From Gammaproteobacteria bacterium (lineage in GTDB: Bacteria; Pseudomonadota; Gammaproteobacteria; Steroidobacterales; Foliamicaceae), in NCBI GenBank assembly GCA_026707445.1, contig JAPOWV010000013.1:62001-126000 (forward strand): a DNA stretch of 64,000 nucleotides. Reading direction: 5' to 3'. Position 1 is the stretch's first letter; each line of letters begins with the position of its first letter. The notes beneath the pieces were generated by a model. It saw nothing but the letters and a program-made list of their open reading frames with translations, ran no database searches and had not been told where the DNA came from. Made by a program: the position numbers and the translations under genes. Below are positions 63,841-64,000 of the stretch, one piece after another.

Positions 63841-63874
63841 CTGAAATGCTGCGTGCTTGCCGGACACCACACTA
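63841..63874 (-). repeat. right terminal inverted repeat (34 bp)
   Basis: Perfect reverse complement of the left end; ends with TA immediately before the ATG of the symporter gene, so the leader and ribosome binding site of that gene now come from the repeat. Confidence 0.95.
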
Positions 63875-64000
63875 ATGAGCCTGCAGACGCTCACCTACAT
63901 CGTCGTCGGGCTGTCGTTCGCGCTGTATATCGGCATCGCGTTCTGGTCGAAGGCGCGCAGCACCGGCGATTTCTACGTGGCCGGCAAGCACGTGCACCCG
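63875..64000 (+). CDS. sodium:solute symporter large subunit (partial, cut by window end)
   Basis: Only 42 codons visible: MSLQTLTYIVVGLSFALYIGIAFWSKARSTGDFYVAGK. The first helix followed by RSTGDFYVAGK is typical of the SSS-family solute symporters paired with DUF4212 proteins (acetate/carboxylate type). Its ATG directly abuts the MITE right end, with no native leader. Confidence 0.82.
   Translation, partial: MSLQTLTYIVVGLSFALYIGIAFWSKARSTGDFYVAGKHVHP

Larger units (their letters stand above)
63607..63874. mobile_element. 268-bp MITE-like element with perfect terminal inverted repeats
   Basis: Ends at 63607-63640 and 63841-63874 are perfect 34-bp inverted copies (left end begins TAGTGTGGTGTCCGG). 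The outermost bases are TA on both sides, as expected when IS630/mariner-type ends insert at TA. Inside are further inverted repeats: 15 bp at 63641-63655 and 63721-63735, and GCGGCC/GGCCGC. No transposase; the open frames that cross it on both strands merely translate the ends to the same peptide start. It separates the two symporter genes exactly: it gives the G of the upstream stop TAG and ends 0 nt before the next ATG. Confidence 0.78.

Noticed and set aside
63606..63875. two 88-codon open frames on opposite strands, both beginning MWCPASTQHF
   Set aside because: They are the two terminal inverted repeats read from either side, not genes.
1..64000. CRISPR arrays, rRNA genes, integrases or transposase genes
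   Set aside because: Looked for and not seen.

Overview
The window looks like a chromosomal segment of a Gammaproteobacterium (Pseudomonadota). It carries rplU and ispB, a tRNA-Pro(CGG), a TonB-dependent receptor, TRAP transport, AvtA and DUF423-type housekeeping genes. GC content is high. Gene density is very high: nearly every boundary is a 1-14 nt overlap or a gap under 60 nt, and no stretch over 300 nt lacks a gene or element. No CRISPR array, rRNA, integrase or transposase gene was seen.

Layout. (1) 1-273: start of rplU, truncated by the window edge, with its own promoter. (2) About 0.3-46.56 kb: a long run of accessory catabolic operons. Four 60-nt lines counted by hand here are 53-58% GC, against 67-70% in three lines from rplU and the prolyl oligopeptidase gene. 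From left to right it holds: an aminotransferase-tcuA-tcuB operon divergent from a TonB receptor and MFS permease; an ALDH-ThDP enzyme-P-loop protein-flavoprotein-GntR operon divergent from SDR-EthD-aminotransferase; a peptidase, a VOC protein and a secreted hydrolase; a carbohydrate block (three Gfo/Idh/MocA enzymes, DUF993, sugar isomerase, GH43-like lipoprotein, sulfatase, GH13); an amine/guanidino-type operon (ALDH, ADP-forming acyl-CoA synthetase alpha part, crotonase, Rid, ureohydrolase, aminotransferase, ALDH); and a TRAP operon with D-amino-acid dehydrogenase, FAD enzyme, SnoaL-like protein, M81 peptidase, enolase-superfamily enzyme and CocE-type lipoprotein. (3) 46.57-55.4 kb: core-like genes (prolyl oligopeptidase, ispB, tRNA-Pro, SYLF protein, two small sugar-transfer genes, avtA, fabD-like, DUF423). 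(4) 55.4-62.4 kb: a propionyl-CoA to succinyl-CoA operon, mcm-pccB-pccA-(MeaB fused to methylmalonyl-CoA epimerase). (5) 62.4-64 kb: panE, a two-part Na+/solute symporter (second gene cut by the window end) and between its two genes a 268-bp MITE-like element with perfect 34-bp terminal inverted repeats.

How the parts fit. The strongest unifying signal is a tandem dyad, GTNNAC-like hexamers repeated at 11-12 bp, found in four promoter regions of the accessory block (4267-4284, 14436-14452, 24649-24665, 36380-36396). The only regulator in the window is a GntR/FCD protein (8025-8741), the last gene of the operon headed by the second site, so these operons may form one self-regulated regulon. 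In E. coli rplU and ispB are divergent neighbours. Here they keep that orientation but lie 48.5 kb apart, which suggests the accessory block was inserted or assembled between them. The substrates of most operons cannot be read from sequence alone and are given as inference.
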